Shown: positions 36,714-44,884 of the stretch, piece after piece
Layout: each line of letters begins with the position of its first letter
Numbering within the stretch: position 1 is the first letter of the stretch
Source of the DNA: Oscillatoria sp. CS-180
GTDB taxonomy: Bacteria > Cyanobacteriota > Cyanobacteriia > Phormidesmidales > Phormidesmidaceae
DNA length: 64,000 bases
Reading direction: 5' to 3'
Assembly: GCF_028330965.1 (NCBI RefSeq)
Contig: NZ_JAQMUB010000083.1
Coordinates: 1-64,000 of the forward strand
Notes under the pieces: model-generated
The model's input: the letters and a program-made list of their open reading frames with translations, nothing else
Databases searched by the model: none
What the model was told of the DNA's origin: nothing
Program-made: the position numbers and the translations under genes

Positions 36714-36962
36714 CTAAGTTGGCACTAACTCCCCGGGACGAAGCTTAGACCACTTGCCCATTTCCTGCTTAAAGCTGTCACAGCCAACCACATCCCACTC
36801 CATCTCAATGATTTCGGCTTCCTGACGAATGTTGACATTGATGGTTGGATTGGTTGCTTCGAAGTTAGGAGACTCTGTGAGGTGAGGCTGTTGATGCTGG
36901 GTTTCCACTGCATGATAGGTCGTGCAGCGATCTACATAATGGCAGTTCACACAAATGCACAT
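36714..36962 (-). CDS. ycf34: Ycf34 family protein
   Basis: An 82-residue protein that starts MCICVNCHYVDRC, with Cys2, Cys4, Cys7 and Cys13, which are conserved and thought to hold an iron-sulfur cluster in cyanobacterial Ycf34. The rest (AVETQHQQPHLTESPNFEA, INVNIRQEAEIIEMEWDVVG, CDSFKQEMGKWSKLRPGELV) is also conserved. In Synechocystis, Ycf34 is linked to photosynthetic electron transport regulation. The ATG at 36962 is the family start, and the longer frame to 37073 is not conserved. The C-terminal end matches the family, so the gene is intact. Confidence 0.93.
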   Translation of the reverse strand: MCICVNCHYVDRCTTYHAVETQHQQPHLTESPNFEATNPTINVNIRQEAEIIEMEWDVVGCDSFKQEMGKWSKLRPGELVPT

Positions 36963-37149
36963 GGATCTTTTCCGGCGAAACGGCCTACTGTTGAGTAAGG
37001 GAAAACAATGAGTTTTCGCTAATCTAACGCAATATCCGTATTGACTGCTTGCAGAGGGGAGGCAATGTTGCAAAATGAAAAGCTGTGCCTTCCAGTTTTT
37101 GCAATTCTGCTCATGCTGAAGGCTCTGTTGTTTATCGTGTCATCCGTCC

Positions 37150-38454
37150 TTGCAAGCTGTTTCCCTCGACCAATTTCCCATCGCAACTGCGGCCCTATCC
37201 GTGAGCTCTGTTCTGTCGCCTCAGTCCTGGCCCTTTGCCCTGTCCCTGTTGCCGAGATCGGCACATCTAGTGGGCGGCAGCGTACGAGATGCCTTGTTAG
37301 GGCGCAAGGCTGACTACCTCGATCTTGATTTTGTGCTGCCTTGTGCTGCCGTGGAGACGGCAAGAGCGATCGCCCGCCATTACGATGCCGGGTTTGTGGT
37401 GCTCGATCCGAAAAATCAGATTGCTCGGGTCGTATTTCGGCAGGCTACTGTGGATTTCGCTCAGCAGGTCGGTGAAAGTCTGGAGGCTGATCTGCATCGG
37501 CGGGATTTTACGGTCAATGCGATCGCCTATCACCCGCACACAGAACTCATCTTCGATCCTCTGGGGGGATGTGCTGATCTCAAACGACGCCTACTGCGGA
37601 TGATTGCCGCCGATAATTTAGCCGATGATCCTTTGCGCTTATTACGGGCCTATCGACAGGCAGCTCAGCTGGGATTTTCGCTGGATGAACAGACTCGTAT
37701 TACTATCCATCAGCTTGCTCCCTTGTTGGGTAAAGTCGCGGCTGAGCGGGTCCGGGGTGAACTGGATTGTCTGCTGAGCAAGCCTGAAGGAACCCCATTG
37801 ATGAAACTGGCTCGGGAAGATGATGTGCTCTGCACCTGGCTACCTGCGTTGTCTGGGGAACAGATCTGCCAGCTGGTTGCCGTTGACCAAGCAGCCAGAT
37901 ATCTTCAGGAACAGCGCCCAGAGTTTGCCCAACTGCTAACCACCTGGATTAAGGAACAAACGCCACCTGGATTTCACCGTAGCTGGTTCAAAGCCGCTAA
38001 GCTAAGCCGTATCCTGTCCCCAAATGTGGCGGTCGCAGAAGCAGAGCTAACTCGCTTCAAATACAGCCGAGTTGAACAGCAGGCTGTCTTGGCGATTCTA
38101 CGAGGATGGGAGTGTTTGCAGGCGATCGCCACGGGAGACAACTCTCGACGTCAGCAATATCATCTCTTCAAGACTGCCGATAGCAGTTTTGTTGCATTGG
38201 TGCTGGTTGGCTTGGCCGAAGGTGTCCCATTCCCGATCCTCAATCACCTTATTGATCGTTTTTTAGACAAAGCTGACCCGGTAGCGCACCCCCACCCATT
38301 AGTCAGCGGTCGGGACTTAATTCGAGAGCTCGGCATCCGTTCAGGACCTCATATTGGGGAAATGCTGTCTGCGATCGAATTGGCTCATGCGGAAGGCCAG
38401 ATCCAATCGTCTCAAGACGCTCTAGAGTGGATTCAAGAGACTTCCAATTTGTAA
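37150..38454 (+). CDS. CCA tRNA nucleotidyltransferase / poly(A) polymerase family
   Basis: A class II nucleotidyltransferase of 434 residues (or 417 if the GTG at 37201 is used). Hallmarks are HLVGGSVRDALLGRKADYLD (GSxRD loop and the DxD in LDLDFVLP), HRRDFTVNAIAYHPH, the RRxRR-like FDPLGGCADLKRRLLRMIA, and DDPLRLLRAYRQAAQLGF. The C-terminal region is helical and ends with a domain typical of cyanobacterial A-adding or CC-adding relatives, so the exact specificity (CCA, CC or A) is not settled. The TTG at 37150 is the upstream start. Homologues that begin just before LSPQSWPF favour the GTG. Confidence 0.9.
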   Translation: MQAVSLDQFPIATAALSVSSVLSPQSWPFALSLLPRSAHLVGGSVRDALLGRKADYLDLDFVLPCAAVETARAIARHYDAGFVVLDPKNQIARVVFRQATVDFAQQVGESLEADLHRRDFTVNAIAYHPHTELIFDPLGGCADLKRRLLRMIAADNLADDPLRLLRAYRQAAQLGFSLDEQTRITIHQLAPLLGKVAAERVRGELDCLLSKPEGTPLMKLAREDDVLCTWLPALSGEQICQLVAVDQAARYLQEQRPEFAQLLTTWIKEQTPPGFHRSWFKAAKLSRILSPNVAVAEAELTRFKYSRVEQQAVLAILRGWECLQAIATGDNSRRQQYHLFKTADSSFVALVLVGLAEGVPFPILNHLIDRFLDKADPVAHPHPLVSGRDLIRELGIRSGPHIGEMLSAIELAHAEGQIQSSQDALEWIQETSNL

Positions 38455-38499
38455 AAGGGATACGTTGGGTTCTCTGGCGGCAACCCAGCTTACATATTC

Positions 38500-38542
38500 A
38501 AGCTCGACAGATTACTGGTACCGCTAGGCGGAATTCAAAATG
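38500..38542 (+). repeat. GGAATTCAAAAT-type dispersed repeat, copy 2
   Basis: AAGCTCGACAGATTACTGGT followed by ACCGCTAGGCGGAATTC matches the minus strand of 17432-17490. The repeat ends at the mntA start codon (AATTCAAAATGG), so the ATG may have been supplied by the repeat edge. Confidence 0.6.
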
Positions 38543-38902
38543 GCAACGTTTCCCACACCTCTGCTCGATGAAATGCTGGCAAAGCGGCAGCAGCAGGCCG
38601 AACAAGAGCGTCAACAACTGCTGGAACAAGCTCTGCAATGGTTATCGCTGCACGGTGAAGAATTTGGCATTACAAGCGGCTTTCTCTTCGGTTCGGTGAC
38701 TCAACCAGACCGTTTCTCTCGCCGATCAGATATTGACCTAGCCATTGAAAGTTTGAAAATAGGCGATCCGTTTGGGTTGATGAGCTATCTTTCCCTGCAC
38801 ATTGATCGCGAGGTGGATTTGGTGCCGCTTGACCAATGCCACTTTTCATCCAAAATTCGCAGAGACGGGATTTTATGGAAAAGTACCAAGCCGCTGGATT
38901 AG
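38540..38902 (+). CDS. MNT-type nucleotidyltransferase antitoxin (MntA-like)
   Basis: A 120-residue minimal nucleotidyltransferase. The signature G51-S52, then Asp64 and Asp66, appears as FLFGSVTQPDRFSRRSDIDL, with 11 rather than the usual 10 residues between GS and DxD. A third acidic residue is likely in EVDLVPLD (about 94-101). A charged helix (KRQQQAEQERQQLLEQALQW) precedes it. In MntA-HepT systems this enzyme adds AMP to the toxin, neutralising it. Its 3' end overlaps the next gene by 28 bp, the arrangement usual for such pairs. The start codon lies at the end of a dispersed repeat and no strong ribosome-binding site is visible. Confidence 0.85.
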   Translation: MATFPTPLLDEMLAKRQQQAEQERQQLLEQALQWLSLHGEEFGITSGFLFGSVTQPDRFSRRSDIDLAIESLKIGDPFGLMSYLSLHIDREVDLVPLDQCHFSSKIRRDGILWKSTKPLD

Positions 38903-39357
38903 CCGCTGAACTCAAGGCACAACTTAGGTTGTTTGAACGGGTTCAAGAGCGCCTACAAGAACGAGTTGCTGCAAATACCGAAACTTCAGCGCAACTCGAC
39001 AGCATTGCACTCCAAATCCATAATCTCTATTGTGCAGCGGAAGATTTAATGAAACTGATAGCACAATCGTTTGAAAATAGGATAGGCAGTGGTGTTGACT
39101 GGCATTGCTCACTTCTGTTGCGGATGAGTGAACCCGTTCCTGGAATCCGGCCAGCTTTGCTGTCCGAGGATTTGTTCGACATCATGAATCGGTTACGAGG
39201 CTTTCGTCACTTTGTTCGCCATGCTTATGTGACGGATATTGATGCCGCTCAGCTGCAAATCAATTTGGCATTCGCTGTGCAATTGACCCATGAGCTTCCA
39301 ACAGCCGTACACCAGTTCATTGGTCAGCTTGAAGATCCCGATTTCAGTTCTGATTGA
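38875..39357 (+). CDS. HEPN-domain toxin (HepT-like)
   Basis: A 160-residue helical protein with the HEPN RNase motif RX4HXY: Arg111, His116 and Tyr118 in FRHFVRHAYV. The tyrosine is the residue adenylylated in characterised HepT. The start at 38875 (MEKYQAAGLAAELKAQL) overlaps mntA by 28 bp and is preferred over an upstream ATG. Homologues in MntA/HepT pairs are tRNA- or RNA-targeting toxins. Function here is inferred from the pair and motif. The 3' end overlaps the convergent tlyA-type gene by 34 bp. The pair is probably type VII in current toxin-antitoxin terms. Confidence 0.85.
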   Translation: MEKYQAAGLAAELKAQLRLFERVQERLQERVAANTETSAQLDSIALQIHNLYCAAEDLMKLIAQSFENRIGSGVDWHCSLLLRMSEPVPGIRPALLSEDLFDIMNRLRGFRHFVRHAYVTDIDAAQLQINLAFAVQLTHELPTAVHQFIGQLEDPDFSSD

Positions 39358-40163
39358 GCACATTCGGTTAGGCTTTGAATTTGGTCTAGCGTTAGCGGTA
39401 AGTTGGCGGACACGGCAGCCTGAGACGTACTTAGCCAAAGCAAGAACTCAATGTTGCCAGCAGGGCCAACAATAGGCGAATACGTTAGCCCTCGATCGCA
39501 CCACCCCAGTTCTCTCGCGGTCAGCAATACTCGCCAGATTGCATCGGCTTGGTCTTGGGGCGATCGCACGACACCGTTCTTGCCGACTTTCTCTTTGCCG
39601 ACTTCAAACTGGGGTTTGACCAGGAGGATTGCTTCTCGGGGAAACTGCAACAGTTGCCAAAAAGCAGGTAAAACCTTGGTCAGTGATATGAAAGAAACAT
39701 CCATGACGCCTAAGTCCGGCCAGATAGACGTTGCTTGATACAGCTCTGTCGGTGTCAGATGGCGTAGGTTAGTGCGCTCTCGGAGAATGACGCGGGTATC
39801 TTGCCGTAGTTTCCAAGCCACCTGCCCATAGCCCACATCAACACCGTAAACTTGCTTGGCTCCAGCCTGTAGCAGACAGTCCGTAAAGCCTCCGGTGGAA
39901 ATTCCGCCGTCTAGACAAATGCGGTGGTCAACAGTGATCTCAAACGTCTGCAAAGCCTTGGCCAGTTTTTCTCCGCCGCGCGACACAAACGGAGCCTTCT
40001 GTTTTACTTTGATATCAGCATCTAGAGCGATCGCGGTTCCAGGCTTGTCAACGACTTGATGATTTACCTGCACTTCGCCTGCTCGAATGGTTCGCTGCGC
40101 TCCCTGGCGTGTGTCACAGAGTCCTCGCTCAACCAGTAGTATGTCTAGCCGTTGTTTAGGCAA
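39324..40163 (-). CDS. TlyA-family rRNA 2'-O-methyltransferase
   Basis: A 279-residue protein. An S4 RNA-binding domain opens it (RLDILLVERGLCDTRQGAQR, GEVQVNHQVVDKPGT). A FtsJ-like methyltransferase domain begins near residue 60, with VSRGGEKLAKALQTF, the SAM site CLDGGISTGGFTDCLLQAGA and VYGVDVGYGQVAWKLR, followed by VMDVSFISL. TlyA homologues methylate cytidine in 16S and 23S rRNA; some are annotated hemolysin A. Its 3' end overlaps the HepT gene by 34 bp on the opposite strand. It is 26 bp downstream of cpcT and likely cotranscribed with it. Confidence 0.94.
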   Translation of the reverse strand: MPKQRLDILLVERGLCDTRQGAQRTIRAGEVQVNHQVVDKPGTAIALDADIKVKQKAPFVSRGGEKLAKALQTFEITVDHRICLDGGISTGGFTDCLLQAGAKQVYGVDVGYGQVAWKLRQDTRVILRERTNLRHLTPTELYQATSIWPDLGVMDVSFISLTKVLPAFWQLLQFPREAILLVKPQFEVGKEKVGKNGVVRSPQDQADAIWRVLLTARELGWCDRGLTYSPIVGPAGNIEFLLWLSTSQAAVSANLPLTLDQIQSLTECAQSELKSGSSS

Positions 40164-40189
40164 CGGTTTCGCTCCAAAACGACTTCTTT

Positions 40190-40783
40190 TTATCCCAAAC
40201 TGACTTCATCTTCAAAAGTGGCACGTCTGACGAAGTGAAAGGGTCCGGCCAATGACCCCCACAAATGCTCATCGGTAGCGGGATCGCGTCCCCGGTCCCA
40301 ACTCTGAAACTGTTCGCCGTCAATTTCAAATTCGCTATCCAGATACGTCGTTTTGCCCTGACGCTCCACCATACAGGCTTTGCCAGGCTCTACCCCCCCT
40401 TTGAAGCTATGCCCTGTCCATTCGACATGCATGTTGCAGTGGGCCATGCGCTCAACCTGATCGCGAGTCAACTGCGCCAATAGAGTGCGATCGCGAGCAG
40501 CCCCATAGAGGCTTTTTTCATCTTTGATAGTGTAATTCTCAATCTCGATGCGATCGCCTTCGGTAACTAACTTCAGCACTCTAGCCCGATAAGGCTGCTT
40601 CAGCATAAAGTCATAGGCCTGCTCTAAATACAGGCTGACACCGTCAAGTAAGCTGTAAGGCAAAGGACGCATACAAACCCGAATGTGGGCGTAGAGGGGC
40701 GGATTTTCGAACGCCTGCTGCTGATTGCTGAAGTCCGCCGCCATCCATCGAGCCAGAGTGGCGATATCGGTTGAATGAGTCAT
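40190..40783 (-). CDS. cpcT: Phycobiliprotein lyase CpcT
   Basis: CpcT attaches phycocyanobilin to the beta-155 cysteine of phycocyanin (Cys-153 in some numbering). The 197-residue protein starts MTHSTDIATLARWMAADFSN, with QAFENPPLYAHIRVCMRPLP, SLYLEQAYDFMLKQPYRARV, then CNMHVEWTGHSFKGGVEPGK and SWDRGRDPATDEHLWGSLAG. All are conserved in CpcT/CpeT. The frame continues 27 codons further upstream but those are not conserved, so the start at 40783 is chosen. It shows that the organism makes phycocyanin. Its downstream neighbour on the same strand is the TlyA-type gene. Confidence 0.95.
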   Translation of the reverse strand: MTHSTDIATLARWMAADFSNQQQAFENPPLYAHIRVCMRPLPYSLLDGVSLYLEQAYDFMLKQPYRARVLKLVTEGDRIEIENYTIKDEKSLYGAARDRTLLAQLTRDQVERMAHCNMHVEWTGHSFKGGVEPGKACMVERQGKTTYLDSEFEIDGEQFQSWDRGRDPATDEHLWGSLAGPFHFVRRATFEDEVSLG

Positions 40784-40952
40784 CGGTCTGTATGGGGAGC
40801 TGATTGATCGACAAAGGCTATTGTACGACTGGATGGTGTGGGACGGGTATGGCAAAGCTGACACCCTACCAGTAGTCAGTTCTGTCCTGGAGCTCCCCTA
40901 AATCTTCGAGGTTGGGTCTTCCTGGGCTGCGGTGCCTTAGGCTGATCAAGAG

Positions 40953-41738
40953 CTAGCTGGAGGCACTGGTATAAAAGCGTAGGGCAAATCGCCAAAACCA
41001 TCGGGATGCCTGGAGTAGGGCGATCGCCAGTAGGACAGAACCCATAACCCAGGCCCACTCGATCCGGCCTAAAAGAGCCTGAGCTGGAATTGTTGTCAGA
41101 AACGCGACGGGAATAATGAAAGTCAAAAAGACACGGTACGCAACCGGATACGCCACAATCGGAAAGCGTCCAGCTTCCAGCAATCCTCTCAATACCTCAG
41201 TAACGTTATAGATTTTGACGAACCAGATGCTGGTGGCTCCCAACATGAACCACAGGCTGTATAAACTCAGGAAACCGAAAAATAATGGCGGTAGGGCCAC
41301 CACGTAAGCGATTGGACTTAACCCCAACCGTACCCCGGCATAGGTCACAATAATTAGCCCAAAGAGTAAATCGGGAAGTCCCCAGGGTGAGAGTGTGCGG
41401 GTTGATAACCAGAATTGTGAACTGATGGGCTTAAGCAACACAAAATCTAGGGTTCCTTCTTCGACCTGCCGTACAATTTTATTGAGATTGGGGGCCAGAA
41501 ATGTGGCTGAAAAGCCCTGTAGCAGCGTGAAAATTCCCAGGACGATGAGGGCTTCTTCCCAAGTCCACCCCGGAAATTGGTATCCCGTTCGATAGAACAG
41601 AAAAAGCCCAAACAAGCTACCCAACAGTCCTCCCAAGCTACTGAGGGCAGCCACCAAGAAATTGAGTCGATACTCCAATTCAGCCGCGATCGCCGTGCTC
41701 CAAAAGAGCTTTAACACACTCCAGTAGCGCTGCATCAT
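40953..41738 (-). CDS. ABC-2 type permease, second of a pair
   Basis: A 261-residue integral membrane protein with six predicted helices and the ABC-2 (DUF990-like) pattern. AELEYRLNFLVAALSSLGG opens the first helix. NKIVRQVEEGTLDFVLLKPI is the conserved cytoplasmic stretch (EGxLDxxLLKP), and PVAYRVFLTFIIPVAFLTTI ends the domain. The start at 41738 overlaps the upstream permease stop by 4 bp (ATGA), so the two are translationally coupled and likely form one heterodimer. A further 56 codons upstream in frame are inside the other gene and are not used. The ATPase partner is not in the window. Confidence 0.88.
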   Translation of the reverse strand: MMQRYWSVLKLFWSTAIAAELEYRLNFLVAALSSLGGLLGSLFGLFLFYRTGYQFPGWTWEEALIVLGIFTLLQGFSATFLAPNLNKIVRQVEEGTLDFVLLKPISSQFWLSTRTLSPWGLPDLLFGLIIVTYAGVRLGLSPIAYVVALPPLFFGFLSLYSLWFMLGATSIWFVKIYNVTEVLRGLLEAGRFPIVAYPVAYRVFLTFIIPVAFLTTIPAQALLGRIEWAWVMGSVLLAIALLQASRWFWRFALRFYTSASS

Positions 41739-42544
41739 GCTCCCATCCCTGAATATTGCCGCAGTCCTCGTCGCCACAGCCAGCGATTGATGGATAGAAA
41801 AATGAGACTCCAGAGGGCGATCGCGATAAATCCCTGTGCCACATTGGTTGATCGCCCGATGATTAAATTTGCTGGGAAATAAATCAGATAAGGGAAAGGT
41901 GTCCACAAAATCACGGCCCTAACGGCTTCAGGAAAGACGTCCAAAGGGGCAATCATGCCTGACGTAAAGGTGTAAATGAGATACCACAGCTGCTCAATAG
42001 CATTAGCCCGCTCTGTCCAAAAGGCGAACATGGCGAACGTGTATTGAACGATAAACCGTAGGCAAAAAGAACCAATAGTCGCTAGCACGCCAAGCAGTAG
42101 GGTTTGTGGCGAAGGTTGCCACAGAGCTTGGGGATACAGTAGGAAAAAAGCTCCCAATAGTATCAGGATGAAGGGAAGCCGAGCAAAGCGCTCCGAAACA
42201 TGACTAAAGAAATGTCGCCAGACCGGATCAATGGGCTGTAGTAAAAAGGGAGACAGCTTACCCTCAATGACCTCACGCTCAAACTCCCAGATAACCCAAA
42301 CGACCGTTAGTTGGCGAACGAGAAAGACGACCAAAAAGTAGCGTACAAACGTAATTGGATCTAGCGCAAACTGGCCGTCCTGAGAGGCTTTCGCCCAGAT
42401 GCCCATGAATATGAGAGGAAAAGTTCCCGAAAGCACCCAAAACATCAACTCTGCCCGATATTCCACCATGTAGGCGTAATACACCGAAAGTGAGACCCGC
42501 GAAACGGAGAGCACTCTACGCAGCAGTCGAATGAATGTATTCAC
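41735..42544 (-). CDS. ABC-2 type permease, first of a pair
   Basis: A 269-residue membrane protein with six helices, similar to the ABC-2 family. The N-terminal VYYAYMVEYRAELMFWVLSG-type amphipathic helix is followed by EFEREVIEGKLSPFLLQPID (conserved EG-LSP-LL-PI loop) and a C-terminal TPFPYLIYFPANLIIGRSTN region. It is coupled to the downstream permease (ATGA overlap). Cyanobacterial DUF990 pairs are usually served by an ATPase encoded elsewhere. The exported substrate is unknown. Divergent from rpsA across a 356-bp gap. Confidence 0.88.
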   Translation of the reverse strand: MNTFIRLLRRVLSVSRVSLSVYYAYMVEYRAELMFWVLSGTFPLIFMGIWAKASQDGQFALDPITFVRYFLVVFLVRQLTVVWVIWEFEREVIEGKLSPFLLQPIDPVWRHFFSHVSERFARLPFILILLGAFFLLYPQALWQPSPQTLLLGVLATIGSFCLRFIVQYTFAMFAFWTERANAIEQLWYLIYTFTSGMIAPLDVFPEAVRAVILWTPFPYLIYFPANLIIGRSTNVAQGFIAIALWSLIFLSINRWLWRRGLRQYSGMGA

Positions 42545-42900
42545 GGCGGCAAGTCACCAAAAGTGTTTCTCTAGGAGACCATAACGCTTGTCTTCTGGCT
42601 TCCCATGCTAATCAGCTCCTTACCATACCATTGAGCGTGCATTAGAATAGAAGCAAGATTTCAGGATAGCTCGGCTCAATGGCTTGACTAGGCACTTTTC
42701 TAGACGTCGGCCAACGACAAGGTCACTATTTCGGGTATAATCTTAAATCTTGTTGCGGGAGATTTCTTCCGCCATCCTTGGCTGCTTGTGCAGCACGTTA
42801 AAGACTGAATCGGAGATAGCCGATCCGGAACTGATTTGCTCGGTCTTTGAGAACTGAGGAGAATACCCAATTACGGAGAAAACGGTAGGTAAACATTAGC
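42545..42900. other. Divergent intergenic region with the rpsA promoter and leader
   Basis: No gene. The right-hand part carries the TATAAT-like box and structured leader of rpsA, listed below. The left-hand part presumably contains a promoter for the ABC-2 permease pair, which I cannot locate. Confidence 0.5.
42736..42900 (+). promoter_or_regulatory. Promoter and structured leader of rpsA
   Basis: TATAAT at 42736-42741 would start an RNA of about 150 nt before the rpsA ATG. The leader can pair AAAGAC (from about 42800) with GTCTTT (from about 42852), enclosing ATCGG/CCGAT. AGGT lies near the start codon. A convincing -35 is not seen. Autogenous control of S1 by its leader is known in enterobacteria and is only a possibility here. 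Confidence 0.4.
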
Positions 42901-43890
42901 ATGGTCAATCAGGTAGAGCAGGAAAAGGATACAGATATTGGGTTTACCCATGACGACTTTGCAGCACTGTTAGATAAGTACGATTATCACTTCAGCCCTG
43001 GTGATACCGTTGCAGGAACAGTTTTCAGCTTGGAGCCACGGGGCGCACTCATCGATATCGGTGCTAAAACTGCCGCCTACATCCCTATTCAGGAGATGTC
43101 GATTAACCGTGTTGAAAACCCCGATGAGGTCCTGAAAGCGGACGAAACACGTGAATTCTTCATCCTCACAGATGAAAATGAGGATGGACAGCTTACGCTT
43201 TCCATTCGGCGCATTGAGTACATGCGAGCTTGGGAACGGGTACGTCAGCTTCAGCAAGAAGACGCAACGGTTCGCTCAGAAGTTTTTGCGACTAACCGAG
43301 GCGGGGCCTTGGTCCGCATTGAGGGTCTGCGTGGGTTTATTCCCGGCTCTCACATTAGTACTCGCAAGCCTAAGGAAGATTTGGTGAGCGAAGAGCTGCC
43401 ACTGAAATTCTTGGAAGTTGATGAGGAGCGCAATCGTCTCGTTCTAAGTCATCGTCGAGCACTAGTTGAGCGCAAGATGAATGGGCTTGAGGTCGGCGAG
43501 GTTGTTTTAGGTACCGTGCGTGGACTAAAGCCCTACGGTGCGTTTATTGATATTGGCGGCGTCAGCGGTTTGCTCCATATTTCTGAGATTTCGCACGACC
43601 ACATTGACACTCCCCATAGCGTGTTCAATGTCAATGATGAGATCAAAGTTATGATCATCGATTTGGATGCGGAGCGCGGTCGGATTTCACTCTCCACGAA
43701 GCAACTGGAACCAGAACCTGGCGACATGGTGAAGAATCCTGATCTGGTGTTTGAAAAAGCAGAAGAAATGGCTGAGAAGTATCGCGAACAGTTGCTCAAA
43801 AAGGCAGAAGCCGAGGCGGCGGAAGCGGCTGGTGAGAGTGACTATTCGGAAGAAGAGGATGTTGATTTCTCTGCTACTGAAGAAGACTAG
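42901..43890 (+). CDS. rpsA: 30S ribosomal protein S1 (three S1 domains)
   Basis: S1 binds mRNA at the small ribosomal subunit. The 329-residue protein has three S1 domains, the cyanobacterial/chloroplast form rather than the six-domain enterobacterial one. They are domain 1 at about 33-105 (GDTVAGTVFSLEPRGALIDI), domain 2 at about 120-190 (RSEVFATNRGGALVRIEGLR) and domain 3 at about 198-268 (GEVVLGTVRGLKPYGAFIDI). An acidic C-terminal tail follows (SDYSEEEDVDFSATEED). The start at 42901 (MVNQVEQEKDTDIGF) and the length agree with cyanobacterial homologues. Confidence 0.97.
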   Translation: MVNQVEQEKDTDIGFTHDDFAALLDKYDYHFSPGDTVAGTVFSLEPRGALIDIGAKTAAYIPIQEMSINRVENPDEVLKADETREFFILTDENEDGQLTLSIRRIEYMRAWERVRQLQQEDATVRSEVFATNRGGALVRIEGLRGFIPGSHISTRKPKEDLVSEELPLKFLEVDEERNRLVLSHRRALVERKMNGLEVGEVVLGTVRGLKPYGAFIDIGGVSGLLHISEISHDHIDTPHSVFNVNDEIKVMIIDLDAERGRISLSTKQLEPEPGDMVKNPDLVFEKAEEMAEKYREQLLKKAEAEAAEAAGESDYSEEEDVDFSATEED

Positions 43891-43925
43891 CGTGATTTTT
43901 TTGCGCTAATGTGCGTCATATCTTG

Positions 43926-43967
43926 ATCAAAAAGAGCCGTAGTTTTAGAATTACGGCTCTTTTTGAT
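43926..43967 (+). terminator. Strong intrinsic terminator after rpsA
   Basis: A perfect 16-bp stem, ATCAAAAAGAGCCGTA (43926-43941) paired with TACGGCTCTTTTTGAT (43952-43967), with a 10-nt loop. The 3' arm contains a T run. It lies 36 bp after the rpsA stop. The outer A/T symmetry would also allow termination on the opposite strand. Confidence 0.85.
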
Positions 43968-44037
43968 GGCTTTATAAATTTGTCATTAGGGCAAATTGAT
44001 AAATTCTTTTCAGGGGATTCCCTTTGTTCACCGAACA

Positions 44038-44103
44038 ACAGCCGGGTGCTTGGCGTACGTTAGATGGTCCGCCATCTTGTCACGGAACTGAGACGGCAAT
44101 ACC
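44038..44103 (-). repeat. MITE-like dispersed repeat, copy 5 (partial)
   Basis: CCGGGTGCTTGGCGTACGTT, AGATGGTCCGCCATCTTGTC and AGACGGCAATACC correspond to the right half of copies 2 and 4. The left end is missing. Located between the rpsA terminator and the next gene. Confidence 0.45.
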
Positions 44104-44150
44104 TCTTCTCCCGGGTTCTGTGTTGCGATCGCCCTGTTCTCAAACCAATC

Positions 44151-44636
44151 TTAGTCCTTCAAAAGTCGGCGTTGAAACATCATCGCAAAAGCGCCGACAC
44201 TGGCAGCAGACACCAGCGCGAGTCCTTCTCGAATGGTTGCCATGAGATGAAAATCTCGGCTGCCACCATGACTGATGTTGTGATAGTCGATGCCCATGTC
44301 ATCTATAGGCACGATGCGGATATCTTCGTGACCTTCTTGTTTGAACTCAATCCGCCAACTACCTAATTGGTCCGCATCTGGGGCAAACGTAAAGTGCCCT
44401 TGCTCATCCGTTTGACTTTCTTGCCAAGGCGTTTCCAAATCTTCAGGCGCATACACGAGGACCGTCGCATCCTGCATGGGTTCACCGGTGCTGAAGGTGG
44501 CCGTAAACTCAAGCTCCAATGCCGAGGCAAATAGATCGACAAAGTAGTCTGTCTGTACTGCGTGTGCCCAAGCTGCCGTGGCGCTCACAAACATGAGCCA
44601 AACACTCAGCAATAGTCCCAATGCAAGCGTTTTCAT
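44151..44636 (-). CDS. Exported carboxypeptidase-regulatory-like protein with C-terminal membrane anchor
   Basis: A 161-residue protein. Residues 1-25 are a signal peptide (LALGLLLSVWLMFVSATAAW, with cleavage probably after AHA or AWA). The mature start HAVQTDYFVD is followed by a beta-sandwich of the kind seen in DUF4198 or carboxypeptidase regulatory modules (FSTGEPMQDATVLVYAPED, then TDEQGHFTFAPDADQLGSWR). A C-terminal hydrophobic segment (EGLALVSAASVGAFAMMF) precedes RRLLKD, which should anchor it. The start at 44636 is preferred to one four codons upstream. Similar small proteins occur near metal-uptake genes in some bacteria. No such neighbour is here, so function is unknown. Confidence 0.75.
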   Translation of the reverse strand: MKTLALGLLLSVWLMFVSATAAWAHAVQTDYFVDLFASALELEFTATFSTGEPMQDATVLVYAPEDLETPWQESQTDEQGHFTFAPDADQLGSWRIEFKQEGHEDIRIVPIDDMGIDYHNISHGGSRDFHLMATIREGLALVSAASVGAFAMMFQRRLLKD

Positions 44637-44884
44637 AGAGGACTCCAAAAAACAATGACCTTCGCAACAGATGTGAATCCACGCGAAATCCTAGCACTTT
44701 GTCGATCAATCGTGTGCGATGTTCCCTTGGAGAATTGAATACGGTTGTCGATCAGCCGAGCCATACACCTGTGTGATCGCTCAAAATGACACCTGAAATT
44801 TTGGAGTGGCATCGTCTCTGTTGTTCGAAGGACAACACCCCCTGCTAGGATCGAGACTGTTGAGCCGGACACTGAACCGGAATT

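Noticed and set aside
36674-40883. Short match TGACACCCTACCAG at about 36675 and 40860
   Set aside because: Only about 20 bp are shared, both near gene ends. Too short to call a repeat family without a genome-wide search.
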